This document shows positions 51,784 to 61,579 of a DNA stretch of 64,000 nucleotides, piece by piece. Each line of letters opens with the position of its first letter. Within the stretch, counting starts at the first letter, position 1. The notes beneath the pieces were generated by a model that was not told where the DNA came from, made no database searches, and saw nothing but the letters and a program-made list of their open reading frames with translations. The position numbers and the translations under genes were made by a program. This DNA is from Picochlorum sp. 'celeri' (taxonomy: Eukaryota > Chlorophyta > Trebouxiophyceae): contig JAACMV010000003.1 of the NCBI GenBank assembly GCA_010909725.1, positions 992,001-1,056,000 of the forward strand, read 5' to 3'.

Positions 51784-52971
51784 TCAACTATAATGGCACA
51801 TTTCCTCCCACACTTTCTGCCGCACATCAGCCTCTTGCATCTTGTCTTCTTCAAAATCAAACTTGAAAGGCCCACCTCCATGCGTCTGTGGATACTCTGG
51901 CTCTGTTGCAGGATCATGCAAGGCTTTGAGCCAAGGATGCTCCAGCGCCTCGGCAACTGTAATCCTCTTCCTAGGATCAAACTGAAGCATTCGATTCACC
52001 AAATCAATCGCATCCTCGGACGCACCTCGGAACATGCGTCTAAAATCTGGCTTGGGAGACTTGGGCAGTGCCTCAATATACGCCCGTGCCTTTGGTGCCG
52101 TGATGAAATCCAACTCATCATCCACGGGACTTCCAAGCGTCTTGATAATAAGCTTCAGCTGATCCAGATAATCCCTTCCGGGAAAGATTGGCTTACGCAG
52201 CAACATTTCTGCAATCATGCATCCCACACTCCACACATCAATCTTGGCATCATACGTATCACACGACAAGAGCAGCTCTGGAGCTCGATACCACCTCGTC
52301 ACCACATATTCTGTCATGAAATTATTCGACTCTGTCTCTGTACGCGCCAAGCCAAAATCGGCAATCTTCAAATCGCACGACGCATTCAACAGGACATTTG
52401 ATGGCTTCAAGTCTCTATGCAGCACAGATGCCGAATGCACATACTTGAGCCCTCTCAAAATCTGATACGTGAAGAACTGGAAATGTTCTTCTGTCAACGG
52501 CTGACTCGACCGGATAATCTGATGCAAATCAGTATCCATCAACTCGTACACAATATACACATCATTCTGGTACTGAGACACACCCTTGCCCAGCACCACA
52601 GGCGTCTTCTCCACCCGCTCCACACCAATAATATTCTCATGCTTCAGACACCTCAACAGAACCAACTCCCTGAGCGTGCGCTTCGCATCAATAATATTCT
52701 CAAACGCATTGGTAATCTTCTTGATAGCCACCTTCTTCTGACTCACCGTGTCTTGTGCAGAGCACACCACCCCATACGCCCCCTTCCCGATAGCTTTAAT
52801 GGGCTGATATCGCTTATCAATCACAAACTCTGTCCTCCACACCTGGTAACACTTTTTCCCAGCCGTGAATTCCTGTAATTCCTTCTGTGCTGAAGAATAT
52901 CCATACAACCCTCCACGTGACACTTTTGGAAGAGGCACTTCGACAGGAATATTCGCATTCGACGTCGTCAT
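51784..52971 (-). CDS. Mitogen-activated protein kinase, TEY type
   Basis: Single exon, 395 residues. The kinase domain (~55-345) has [18 protein letters not shown] (Lys), [22 protein letters not shown] and the activation loop [17 protein letters not shown] with the TEY dual phosphorylation site. The C-terminal region includes [11 protein letters not shown], the common-docking type segment of ERK-like kinases (DxxxEP). The N-terminal ~45 residues ([19 protein letters not shown]) are unlike plant MPKs I know. It acts as the last tier of a phosphorylation cascade, activated by a MAPKK. Which stimulus it serves is not visible. Confidence 0.93.
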   Translation of the reverse strand: MTTSNANIPVEVPLPKVSRGGLYGYSSAQKELQEFTAGKKCYQVWRTEFVIDKRYQPIKAIGKGAYGVVCSAQDTVSQKKVAIKKITNAFENIIDAKRTLRELVLLRCLKHENIIGVERVEKTPVVLGKGVSQYQNDVYIVYELMDTDLHQIIRSSQPLTEEHFQFFTYQILRGLKYVHSASVLHRDLKPSNVLLNASCDLKIADFGLARTETESNNFMTEYVVTRWYRAPELLLSCDTYDAKIDVWSVGCMIAEMLLRKPIFPGRDYLDQLKLIIKTLGSPVDDELDFITAPKARAYIEALPKSPKPDFRRMFRGASEDAIDLVNRMLQFDPRKRITVAEALEHPWLKALHDPATEPEYPQTHGGGPFKFDFEEDKMQEADVRQKVWEEMCHYS

Positions 52972-53404
52972 ATTGATTTTAATACACTATAATATCCACC
53001 AATATACAGAGATGGGTCTAATGGGTATAAAGACTGTGTGTGATTCGGCGGATCGAACGACCAACCAACCAACCAATCCTTCTTCGGTGTTGTAGTACTC
53101 CACTAGCGTACGATACTACCACGTTCCGGTGTGGATCTGAATATATGAATGCAATTAAAACAACTTCCGCTGCCTTGGGAAGGAATACAAGTAATTCCAA
53201 AGAAATGATGATGGGCATGGTTGGGCTACTGCTGCGTCATCTGAGAGGGCGCCTTGCTTGGGACGACGAATGTCCATAAAATGTACATTTAGAAAAGACC
53301 CATCCGACCACAATCACCCACATCACCACACAGTGTCGTCGATTTTTTATTTTTCTTTACAGACCGATACAGGAATACTACCATTTCGTATCAATCAAAG
53401 AATA
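52972..53404. other. Divergent promoter region with (CCAA)4
   Basis: 433 bp between MAPK and the PsbP-like gene. A (CCAA)4 run lies at 53061-53076. A region rich in CCCA/ACCAC repeats (53300-53335) precedes the PsbP-like start. No gene is seen. Confidence 0.4.
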
Positions 53405-54130
53405 ATGGCATCAATCGCATCTATCCAGCGTGTTCAGGTGGCACATTCTTCTTCTCCCAATGTCAGAAGCAACAGCAGCAGAAGAAGCGTGAGGGTGATG
53501 GCTGCTCAGATCTCTCGTCAGAATAATGCTGCATCAGAAGATGTGCATCAGAAGATCCACCCATCAAGGAGGCAGATTGTCATGTTGCCATCGTCTTCCT
53601 TGATCTATGCTGGAGCTTTGACATTGTTGTCTGGGGAGCAGGCTGCTCAGGCAAAGGGGGGTTTCGAAGTTGTCAGGGATCAGCAAGATGCGTATCAGTT
53701 TTTGTATCCATTTGGATGGCAGGAAGTGAGCGTGCAAGGGCAGGATGTTGTCTACAAGGATGTGATTGAGCCTTTGGAGAGTGTGAGTGTGAACTACATT
53801 CCCACTGATAAAAAGAGCGTGGCTGATTATGGGGATGCCAAGGAAGTGAGTTATACACTGGTGAAGAAGGTGTTGACGAATGTGAATCAGGATGTCAAGT
53901 TGTTGAATGCGGAGGAGAGGAAGGATAGTACTGGTAGAGTGTACTATGATTTTGAATATACAGCAACGACGCCACGGTATACTCGCCATGCACTTGCGAG
54001 TGTGACTGTTGGGAATGGAAAGTTTTATACGTTGGAGACTGGGGCGAATGAGAGGCGTTGGGGTAAGATGGCTGACAAGATTGCCAGGGTGCAGAAGAGT
54101 TTTGAAGTGTCTGATAGGACTGATTATTAA
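53405..54130 (+). CDS. PPL1: PsbP-like protein 1 (thylakoid lumen)
   Basis: Single exon, 241 residues. A two-part targeting sequence is visible: a Ser/Arg-rich stroma part (SSPNVRSNSSRRSVRVMAAQ) and a lumen part with twin arginine (SRRQIVMLPSSSLIYAGAL) ending in the cleavage site AAQAKG. The mature domain reads DAYQFLYPFGWQEVSVQGQDVVYKD and VSVNYIPTDKKSVADYG, ending VGNGKFYTLETGANERRW, which matches plant PPL1 rather than canonical PsbP. PPL1 is a lumenal protein needed for repair of photodamaged photosystem II. The frame continues upstream to 53258 but the transit peptide clearly starts at 53405. TGTAA lies ~30 bp past the stop. Confidence 0.92.
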   Translation: MASIASIQRVQVAHSSSPNVRSNSSRRSVRVMAAQISRQNNAASEDVHQKIHPSRRQIVMLPSSSLIYAGALTLLSGEQAAQAKGGFEVVRDQQDAYQFLYPFGWQEVSVQGQDVVYKDVIEPLESVSVNYIPTDKKSVADYGDAKEVSYTLVKKVLTNVNQDVKLLNAEERKDSTGRVYYDFEYTATTPRYTRHALASVTVGNGKFYTLETGANERRWGKMADKIARVQKSFEVSDRTDY

Positions 54131-54204
54131 TGATGATATGTGTTTTCTCTCCTCGTTGTTTGTAACACAAAAAAAGCAACTGTATTTCTTTATTCATAGT
54201 TGTA

Positions 54205-56115
54205 TCATGGTTCGAGCAGAATGTCCTGATAGGCAATGAGAAAGTTGCCAACTATTCTCCTGTCTGGGACCTTTGCTGCCATACCATAGAGCGGTGCCAT
54301 GCCTTGATCCTCGCCCTGATTGCCTTCTGATTCCCGACGAGCTGCTTCGGTGACCGCATCTGACAAGTCATCAATCAGATCTTGTGTTAAAGATTCTGAA
54401 TGTGCTGGTGTGAAACACATATGAAGAGCCGGAGGAGACTGCAGTGCTGAGAGTTTCCACCCCTTGGATGCCATGATATCATTCACTACATATATGTTCA
54501 AGACTGGCTTGTTTGTTTTTGGATCATTCACCGCCGTAAATGCAATGACTGACATGATGGGGTTTCCTATGACTTTCAGCTGATTCTTCATGTTGTTGTT
54601 TATGGCATCAATGAGCATGGATGAGCATGCCATCATTCGCTTTGTGTTCTCAATGTACCCGTCCATGCCGTGATATAATAAAGCTGCCCACGCTGTTGCA
54701 ATCAGAGCACCTGATCTACTACCTGCAAACCCTGGGGATATATACAAACCACCTGACCAATCTGTAACCGTCGTGTATTGATATCGTCTGATATCAGGAG
54801 AACGATACAGTACGACAGATGTTCCTTTGTGAGAGCATGCAAACTTGTGGGTATCTAATGACATTGATGTCACCGCATCTACTGAAAAATCAAATGGAGG
54901 GATATCATACTGCTCCATTTTTCTCAGAAATGGCAGCACAAATCCACCCAAACATGCATCCACATGAAGCATGATGTTATATCGCTTGCATACTCGTGCA
55001 ATCGAAGGGACATCGTCCATAACACCATGTGGATACCCTGGTGCACTTGCAACCACCATGATCGTATTTCTATTGACATGCTTCTCCACAGAACGCCCTC
55101 GAAGGCGATAGTCGCCATCTAATTGTGCTTTTACAAGGCGAATTTTGAAATACTCGGACGCCTTGATGAATGCAGCGTGTGCTGAAGGGGCCACAATCAT
55201 TTCTGGATGTTGAATACCTCGTGTTGCTGCCATGTAATCACGGGATGCTTTCACTGCTGTCAGAATAGATTCGGTACCACCACTTGTCATAGACCCACAT
55301 ACATTTTGGGAATCCGTTCCTCCTCCTCCCACCAAGCCTGCCGTCATCATCACAACTTCTGCTTCCATTTCCCGCACGCTGGGAAACATGTCAGCATGCA
55401 TGGGATTTGCCAATGAATACTCTGAATAGACAGAGTTCAACAGATCCATCAGAGCTTTATCGCCCATATAGATTGCTCCAGATGCCTGACTTCCTCGAGT
55501 CGAGTATGCAACATCGCCTAAAATCTTCCTCCGCTCCTCCAAGCATTTGACCAGAGTCCTTTTACCTTGTGAAGCTTCTGGCAACGTGAGGAATGTCTTC
55601 ACCTTTTTCTCACCCCTGCCCTTCATAATATCTTTTCTAAGATTCGAAACAACTTTTGCCTGCTCTTTCTGTACGATTGGTCGAATTCCTGGCAGATCAG
55701 TGACAATCATGGCAACGGTTTGCTTCCAACCCTTGTCTTGAAGCCTTCGAGCAGTCCTATGAATGGCTTGAATCAACCATGTGATCATTACAAAGCAGCT
55801 GATGGCAGCTATAATGAGCAAAGATGGGCTGAACTGAAATAGAAACTGGTCAAGGTCTGTCCTCTGCTTTTCAAGGGAGCTCAACCACGCTTCCCAAGGA
55901 GAAGCATGGCGTATTCGTGCCATATTGGTTGGAAATAGGTTCCACATACTATTTTTGATTTTTAGAATGCGCTGGCGATGTGATTCCCTCGTTGCCATAA
56001 TGTCGCAAGGTGGTTCTGTGTCTTCCGGAAGATCAAAAGCTGCAAGGCCACGATGGCCTTGGGCCACCCACAACATTGATATTGATCTGAATTCAAAAAC
56101 AAGACTGTGTTGCAC
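54205..56115 (-). CDS. DPL1: Sphingosine-1-phosphate lyase
   Basis: Single exon, up to 636 residues; the family-like start is probably MATRESHRQRIL (55998). One membrane segment (SLLIIAAISCFVMITWLIQ) anchors it in the ER. The PLP fold has CGSMTSGGTESILTAVKASRDY, VVASAPGYPHGVMDD, LHVDACLGGFVLPFL and the lysine region SMSLDTHKFACSHKGTSVVLYRS. The enzyme cleaves phosphorylated long-chain bases to phosphoethanolamine and a fatty aldehyde, the exit from sphingolipid metabolism. The convergent PsbP-like gene ends 75 bp away. Confidence 0.95.
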   Translation of the reverse strand: MQHSLVFEFRSISMLWVAQGHRGLAAFDLPEDTEPPCDIMATRESHRQRILKIKNSMWNLFPTNMARIRHASPWEAWLSSLEKQRTDLDQFLFQFSPSLLIIAAISCFVMITWLIQAIHRTARRLQDKGWKQTVAMIVTDLPGIRPIVQKEQAKVVSNLRKDIMKGRGEKKVKTFLTLPEASQGKRTLVKCLEERRKILGDVAYSTRGSQASGAIYMGDKALMDLLNSVYSEYSLANPMHADMFPSVREMEAEVVMMTAGLVGGGGTDSQNVCGSMTSGGTESILTAVKASRDYMAATRGIQHPEMIVAPSAHAAFIKASEYFKIRLVKAQLDGDYRLRGRSVEKHVNRNTIMVVASAPGYPHGVMDDVPSIARVCKRYNIMLHVDACLGGFVLPFLRKMEQYDIPPFDFSVDAVTSMSLDTHKFACSHKGTSVVLYRSPDIRRYQYTTVTDWSGGLYISPGFAGSRSGALIATAWAALLYHGMDGYIENTKRMMACSSMLIDAINNNMKNQLKVIGNPIMSVIAFTAVNDPKTNKPVLNIYVVNDIMASKGWKLSALQSPPALHMCFTPAHSESLTQDLIDDLSDAVTEAARRESEGNQGEDQGMAPLYGMAAKVPDRRIVGNFLIAYQDILLEP

Positions 56116-56205
56116 AATTGTGTCATAATTTATACTGCCTAGTGTATCTGTAGATCATTAAGAAGAATTAAATTAATCAGAAGAGCGCTTGTACTCACAT
56201 GCAGC

Positions 56206-57275
56206 ATGCCTCGTCCTAGAAAGAAGTCTGGTGGTCAGTCTCGATTTGCAGTTCGAGGAGATGACACGCGTGATATGTGGAATGAAAAGAATTTAGAGAA
56301 TGCGTTTCTGCGAAATGGGTCGGAGAGCGGGTCGGCGTCCAGCGAGTCTTCCGAGGGTGTTGCTGGAGAGATTCAGATACCTCTGGCCATGTGGGATTTG
56401 GGTCAATGCGATAAGAAGCGATGTACAGGAACGCGTCTCGTTCGACAGGGTGTTGTTCAGGAACTTCGATTGGGACAGGTATGGATATAGAGGCATGATG
56501 GCTGCTGCCTTGAAATACAAATAATAATGCCAATGGTGTTTTGCATCTTGATGCAGCATTTTCCTGGTGTGATCATGTCTCCTGTTGGTCGAAGCTGTGT
56601 TAGTATGGAAGATGCGGATTTAATTGAAAGCAAAGGGCTGGCTGTGGTAGACTGTTCCTGGAATAAATTGGATGATGTTCCATTTGGTATGCATTTGGCA
56701 TTCTGTAATTCATGGTGTTCATCATCCTAGTAATTCATGCATACATTATTAATTTAATCTACAGGGCGAATAAAAGGGCGGGCGCCGAGATTATTACCGT
56801 GGATGTTGGCAGCGAATCCTGTAAATTATGGCAAGCCATGCAAGCTCTCCTGTGCAGAGGCTTTTGCTGGTGCCTTGTACATTTGTGGACGAAAGGATGA
56901 TTCACGGGCCGTGTTATCTCGATTTAAATGGTATGCGCACGTGGGATACATGTAGTGCGATGACATCATGCTGATACGACGTATGAATCTTGCAGGGGAC
57001 ACAGTTTTTTTGCTCTGAATGAAGAACTCTTGGAATTGTACGCTGCATGCACGAATGCAGAACAAGTTATTCAAGCTCAGAACTCATACTTGGAGTCCAT
57101 GGCTGAGCAAGATAGGCAGAACGCTGCAAGAGCAGAGGAACACGCTGGGGATGGATATTTGGATGGATTAGATCTGCCCCCATCGGATGATGATGATTCA
57201 TACTCGTCATCATCATCAGAAGATGCTGAGACAGAAACAGAGCTGTGCGACACGTTAGCTTCTGTAAATGTATGA
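56206..57275 (+). CDS. TSR3: 18S rRNA aminocarboxypropyltransferase TSR3
   Basis: Four exons: 56206-56478, 56557-56686, 56765-56930 and 56996-57275 (introns 78, 78, 65 bp; phases 0, 1, 2), 282 residues. Exon 1 has [23 protein letters not shown]; exon 2 [15 protein letters not shown] and [14 protein letters not shown]; exon 3 [21 protein letters not shown] and [15 protein letters not shown]; exon 4 [18 protein letters not shown]. These are TSR3 signatures in order. The enzyme adds the acp group from SAM to a hypermodified uridine of 18S rRNA late in 40S maturation. The acidic, Ser-rich tail ([20 protein letters not shown]) fits a phosphorylated ribosome factor. It is the most intron-rich gene here. 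Confidence 0.93.
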
Positions 57276-57391
57276 TCAGGTAAGATACCATGAATTAAAT
57301 TCAAAAGTAAACAATGATGTTGTGTAAACATGTTTTTCTTTGTTCTTGTGTTTTCCTTCTTCTTCATCCCCTACATCCAATAATATCTCTA

Positions 57392-58573
57392 CTAGTTGCT
57401 CTTGGCCTTCCAGTTGGCAATCCACTCTGCAGCTTCCTTGGCATTATCAGCCTTGGCGTCGGTGCTCTCAGCAGCGCCAGCTGTTTCTTCTGCTTTCTGG
57501 GCTGCTGGTGCAACCTCGCCCATCTCCGTGTCAGAGTCATCCACAATAGCAGCTGCAATCTTATTCAAGTCAGTTCCAATTTCCTTCACGGCAACCTTTT
57601 CGTCCACAATCTCCTTGATATCATCCATCGTCTTCTTTCTGGAATCAGCGAACAACAAGTTCACAAAGAAGTTTCCAGCCGCAACAAGACCAGCCACTTC
57701 CAGCAGCACCTCTGCCTCATTCACCAAGAAGAAGCCAGCTCCTGCCAATGCTCCAAGAGCAATACCAGCCTTGTTCAACGTTGGGGCTTCCTGGAAGTCC
57801 TCAGCAAGTGTATTCAAAGATGATCCTACTCCCTTCAAGTCTGGAAGCGACAAAGAAAGACCCTTTCCTGGTTCCTTCCATGCTCCGTATGCAGCCCAGG
57901 ACTCGGCTCCTCCCTGCACAATGTACACCTTGTCCACACCCTCAATCATTCCCGCGGCTTCCTTGCTCTCACTGCCATCAGCATCGAGAAGAATAATAAT
58001 AGACTCTTCATCCACACCCTTCACCTTGGCCACCTTCTCCCCAAAGTTCTCATCAACCATATATTCACCCTTCACCAAGGAGGTGAATGGAACAGACACC
58101 GCACTGCGCTTGATTGACTTCAAATCCGGCTTACCCTGGGCTTTAATCTCCGCTTTACTCCTAATATCTACAAGAATAACTCTGGCATCACCTTCCAAGG
58201 CCTCCATAGCTTTGGCTGGGTTTGTCAACTTGACACCACCTGCTCCTCCAGAGCTCACCTTGACAATCACATTGATCGCCACTGGAACAGCCAAAAGCAA
58301 CCCAACTCCGCCAATCAACAATGGATTATCGGCGATTATATCCCCGAAACCTCCATCCGTTGCAGCAGACACGGTTGATTCGGGAATTGTCACTTGTGGA
58401 GGAGAGAATGTTACTTCCTCTGCAGAAACAACCTTTGCAGCCAGACCCTGACTGATAACAGCAGTAGTCAAGTTCTTAATCAATTGAACCTTCTGCTGGA
58501 CACCAGTCTGCTCTCTACGAGCCTTGCAAGCAACGTTGGTCCCACTCACACGAGCAGCGACGACCGGGGCCAT
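57392..58573 (-). CDS. Thylakoid rhodanese-like protein, TROL-type, inactive rhodanese site
   Basis: Single exon, 393 residues from MAPVVAARVSGTNVACKARR, a transit peptide (frame open to 58600). A membrane segment (LLIGGVGLLLAVPVAINVIV) precedes a rhodanese-like domain: AKAMEALEGDARVILVDIRSKAEIKAQG, IKRSAVSVPFTSLV, and ESIIILLDADGSESKEAAGMI, where the catalytic Cys is replaced by Asp. Then VYIVQGGAESWAAYGAWKEP and two more hydrophobic stretches (AGIALGALAGAGFFLV, LLEVAGLVAAGNFFVNLL) follow. Plant TROL, which tethers ferredoxin-NADP reductase, has the same layout and Asp change, but its C-terminal FNR-binding motif is not seen here. The tail is Ala/Glu-rich. STR4A-type rhodaneses are an alternative. 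Confidence 0.75.
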   Translation of the reverse strand: MAPVVAARVSGTNVACKARREQTGVQQKVQLIKNLTTAVISQGLAAKVVSAEEVTFSPPQVTIPESTVSAATDGGFGDIIADNPLLIGGVGLLLAVPVAINVIVKVSSGGAGGVKLTNPAKAMEALEGDARVILVDIRSKAEIKAQGKPDLKSIKRSAVSVPFTSLVKGEYMVDENFGEKVAKVKGVDEESIIILLDADGSESKEAAGMIEGVDKVYIVQGGAESWAAYGAWKEPGKGLSLSLPDLKGVGSSLNTLAEDFQEAPTLNKAGIALGALAGAGFFLVNEAEVLLEVAGLVAAGNFFVNLLFADSRKKTMDDIKEIVDEKVAVKEIGTDLNKIAAAIVDDSDTEMGEVAPAAQKAEETAGAAESTDAKADNAKEAAEWIANWKAKSN

Positions 58574-58931
58574 TTTCCTTCTGATGAATACAAGACACAC
58601 AGATGAATGATTCTAAATAGTTAGATTATGATTTGATTACTTTTGCTGAGAATGTATCGCAGATGACAGCGCTTTTGGTGGACCTATGCTATCCTGATGA
58701 GATCCTCATCTCATCTCTGACGCCGTCTCTGTCCATGTCCTCCTATCAATGGAAGTATTTGATGGGAAAGAGATGCAGATATTACTCTGGGTACTGGGAC
58801 CGTCTCAGCTATATTGGGTCTCTGGGGAAGGGAATGACTTGTACACATATTCAATGTGACGCGGGGAGAAAAAAGAGTGGTCCATATGACAGCAGGAGGG
58901 TGATTTGAGGAGACGTACCAGTACAGTCAGC
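58574..58931. other. Divergent promoter region
   Basis: 358 bp between the TROL-like gene and the YeeZ-like SDR. It contains GATGAGATCCTCATCTCATC (58696-58715), a partly self-complementary stretch. No gene is evident. Confidence 0.4.
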
Positions 58932-59953
58932 ATGGTGGTCCTGCAGGGAGGACTGGTGCACCAGGACAAGCATTTACTAATTCTAGGTATGGTACCCTGT
59001 GCTCATGAATCAATGTTTGATCACACGGGTGTGACTGATGAATTTCTTATCGGGTTTGTTGCATTACGACAACAGGGTTGGGATATAGTGGAGTGGGAGT
59101 AGCCAATTACTTTTCTCAGAAACAGGGTTGGAAGGTGACTGGTACAACACGACGAGACATCGATGCATTTCATGCCTCGCATCTGCGATTGCATGACGCG
59201 GTTGATATCATGCCATGTGTTGATTTTGGTGGACAGATGGGGAGGCTGAAGCCAGGTTCTCCTCCCATGGTGACTCACATTCTATCCACTATTCCACCAC
59301 CAAACGTTGATTCAGAATGCTCAGTGGATCCCGTGATACAGAGTATCAAGGAATCAATGGATGCGAATGACCTGTCTAGAGTGCAGTGGATGGGGTATCT
59401 GAGTACAACCAGACTCTATGGAGACCATCAGGGAGCACCCGTGTGGGAAGATTCTGAGCTGCGTGACACGGCATCGCAGCATCGGTATAGAGCCGAGCGG
59501 GAATGGTTGGAAAACTTTTCTCAAACCCATGTTTTTCGATGTGGTGGCATCTATGGCCCATATAGGAGTGTGATTGAGAGTCTGGTGCAGTCTGGAGGCA
59601 GCACAGCACGGTTACGACCCAGCCAGAGAGCTCGGCGAAGGCGATCAAAGGTTGCTCGGTGCCACGTGTATGATATTTGCAATGTTATTGAAAAGAGCAT
59701 GATGTATCCCCATCCTGGATCTGTGTACAATATTGTTGATGATGATCCTGCACCTCGATGGCAGGTGGAGGCATATGCTGCATCTCTGTTGGACTATCCT
59801 GTACCCCCTCAAGAGACGGGTATGGAGCCTCCCGACAAGATTGTCATGAACGAGCGAATCAAGAAAGAATTGCATGTCGACCTCGTATTTCCTTCCTATA
59901 GAGAAGGCTTGGATGCTATTGTTGCTGGAGACATGAGGCCATTTTACGTGTAA
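58932..59953 (+). CDS. Atypical SDR, YeeZ-like NAD(P)-binding protein
   Basis: Exons 58932-58986 and 59076-59953 join over an 89-bp intron (GTATGG...ACAG), giving 310 residues. The join creates HLLILGLGYSGVGVANYFSQ, the Rossmann loop GxGxxG. Later come VTHILSTIPPP, WMGYLSTTRLYGDHQG (partial catalytic motif), VFRCGGIYGPYRSVIE and NIVDDDPAPR, all features of the bacterial YeeZ and plant homologues. These are NAD-dependent epimerase/dehydratase relatives of unknown substrate. No obvious transit peptide precedes the Rossmann fold (exon 1 adds only 18 residues). The stop overlaps a TGTAA (59949-59953), and the convergent AP-2 sigma stop is 17 bp on. Confidence 0.85.
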
Positions 59954-59970
59954 AGACAGTTACACATGTG

Positions 59971-60600
59971 TCACGTTTCTAACGAATCTAATTCTTTTAT
60001 TCTTTGTAATATAACCTTTTTACTCGTCTCTTGCACCTCTCCTCCGATGATAAATTCATCCAGAATGCAATACGCTCGGTGAAAACCAAACACTAAATCC
60101 AACTCACACACATTTCCAAAGTAATGGTCTAAAATCTGCACATATATACGCGTTAATACATGGAGAGATCGATGGTACATTGTGTGATAATAATACCAAT
60201 GATGATGATGATGATGCGCAGCAAGGCAAGGCTTGTATAGCCAAAAACACACACACACCTCTACAAACAAGTGAATGCTTTCGAGGTACAACAGCTCATT
60301 GTCTGTCACGTCAATCGCAAATATAAAGAATAGTCCGGCATAGCGTCTAAACACAAGCTTGAAACTCTTATACTGCACACCAATCATGAATGATGTAGAA
60401 ATACGTGGAAGATGAGGCAAATTCTTCTCCTGTGTAGCAACACACACCTCGACAAAATTGGTAAATGATGCATCCCGCTGCATAAAGATCCTATGAATCT
60501 CATTTTCCATTTTAATCTTTTCATCATCAGCAAAAGGATGGTAATATTTCGACAACCGAGTTTTTCCGCTCTTGTTTTGAAGAAGGAAGAAACGAATCAT
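59971..60600 (-). CDS. AP2S: AP-2 adaptor complex sigma subunit
   Basis: Exons 60600-60448, 60372-60259 and 60135-59971, introns 75 and 123 bp, 143 residues after splicing, the size of AP2S1 (142). Both introns (GTGTGT donors, GTGCAG or acceptable GCAG ends) are multiples of three without stops, so the unspliced frame is open across 209 codons. The product reads [71 protein letters not shown] and [16 protein letters not shown], matching AP-2 sigma over its whole length. It is the small core chain of the AP-2 complex that sorts cargo at clathrin pits. Intron 2 has a (GAT)n run read as six His. Confidence 0.95.
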   Translation of the reverse strand: MIRFFLLQNKSGKTRLSKYYHPFADDEKIKMENEIHRIFMQRDASFTNFVEVCVATQEKNLPHLPRISTSFMIGVQYKSFKLVFRRYAGLFFIFAIDVTDNELLYLESIHLFVEVCVCFWLYKPCLAAHHHHHHWYYYHTMYHRSLHVLTRIYVQILDHYFGNVCELDLVFGFHRAYCILDEFIIGGEVQETSKKVILQRIKELDSLET

Positions 60601-60733
60601 TGTTCATCTATCAACTATTGGCGCTGTGCTACTACGTGAATACTGCTGTATCTGAATAAATCTTCATGAGATTTGGGTAGAACTGATTACGTTGGTTATT
60701 TTTTTGGGTCAATATTGAGCCATGGCTGTTCTA

Positions 60734-61093
60734 CAGTAAAAGTTTTAATTTTGCCAAATAATAATTTTGTCGCTGAGAAATCCTTCCAAATTGAGGGTTT
60801 CCGTCGCTGTTTAATTTTGTCGCCAAGGTGTCCAGAGGCCCACTAGTGCGTCGAAATTTTGACAGAGAGACGTCTCTGACAGCAAGAATATTGCAGTTCT
60901 TGGTCTCAGGAACTGTTTGATGCTACAAGAAGGCCTTTTCCACTGATTCAAACTTGAATTGGGCCTAACTTTGGTGTGAGCTGTTGAACTTTAATTTTGA
61001 CGCTGGCAGATTTCGATTATTTCTGGGCAGTCGAAAGGATATCAAATATTGGCGGTTGGCCTCAATTTTCCGCCATTAAAGAAAATTTTACTG
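60734..61093. mobile_element. MITE, pogo/Tc1-mariner type
   Basis: The 360-bp element begins CAGTAAAA (60734-60741) and ends TTTTACTG (61086-61093), a perfect 8-bp terminal inverted repeat with looser similarity further in. It is flanked on both sides by TA (60732-60733, 61094-61095), the target duplication made by Tc1/mariner/pogo transposases. CAGTAAAA ends are typical of plant pogo-like elements as I recall them. Inside, AATTTTG(T/A)CGC-type motifs recur at 60763, 60813, 60993 and, as AATTTTCCGCC, at 61063. No transposase frame is present, so the element is non-autonomous. Confidence 0.7.
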
Positions 61094-61096
61094 TAT

Positions 61097-61579
61097 ATTG
61101 TTCCAGACATCTTACTCAATGTCTTATTTACGGCAGGAAAGGCTGACTGAACATCAACACGTCCAGTCTTTGGATCAAGAAAAAAGAAATTACATCCATC
61201 GTTCAAACGAATATAGTAGGAATAATGCATTGTGGCAAAATTCAAGAGTCTATGAAATGGAGACCCAGATGGCTAAGAAAAAACACAAGCACAGTAGGAC
61301 ATGGCAGCCAGGCACATTCATTCATCTTCTGGTGAATACAGCCATGGCTGGACGTGTCCTGGCACAATATATGAATAGTAAGGATACCTCTCTCTTCTCT
61401 CTAGTATATGCAGCAAACAGTATATTTCTTTAATGGTTGATGGTGTTGTTCGAAACAGACAATACATTCTTCTTTCCATGGAATTTGTTCTTCAAAAAGA
61501 ACAACTCCCTTAGAGGACATGGCCCATCATAGTATTTGAGTATAGTACAGACTACAGCTTTAAGTCCATTTAGAAGGAA
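61097..61579. other. Intergenic next to the MITE; weak ORF only
   Basis: 483 bp between the MITE and the 3' end of the AP2 gene. A 111-codon plus-strand frame (61098-61433) and an overlapping minus frame carry no recognisable domain, signal or codon pattern. I regard both as chance. Confidence 0.4.

Noticed and set aside
53018..53218. YASGVLQ in a minus-strand frame, the same heptapeptide as in TAF13
   Set aside because: The DNA around it is not similar to TAF13 and no histone-fold sequence continues; taken as coincidence.
57396..58451. 351-codon plus-strand frame opposite the TROL-like gene
   Set aside because: Antisense shadow: Ser/Ala/Pro-rich low complexity mirrored from the sense gene.
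61042..61433. Two overlapping short frames beside the MITE
   Set aside because: Neither has a domain, signal or conserved-looking sequence; one runs into the MITE end.
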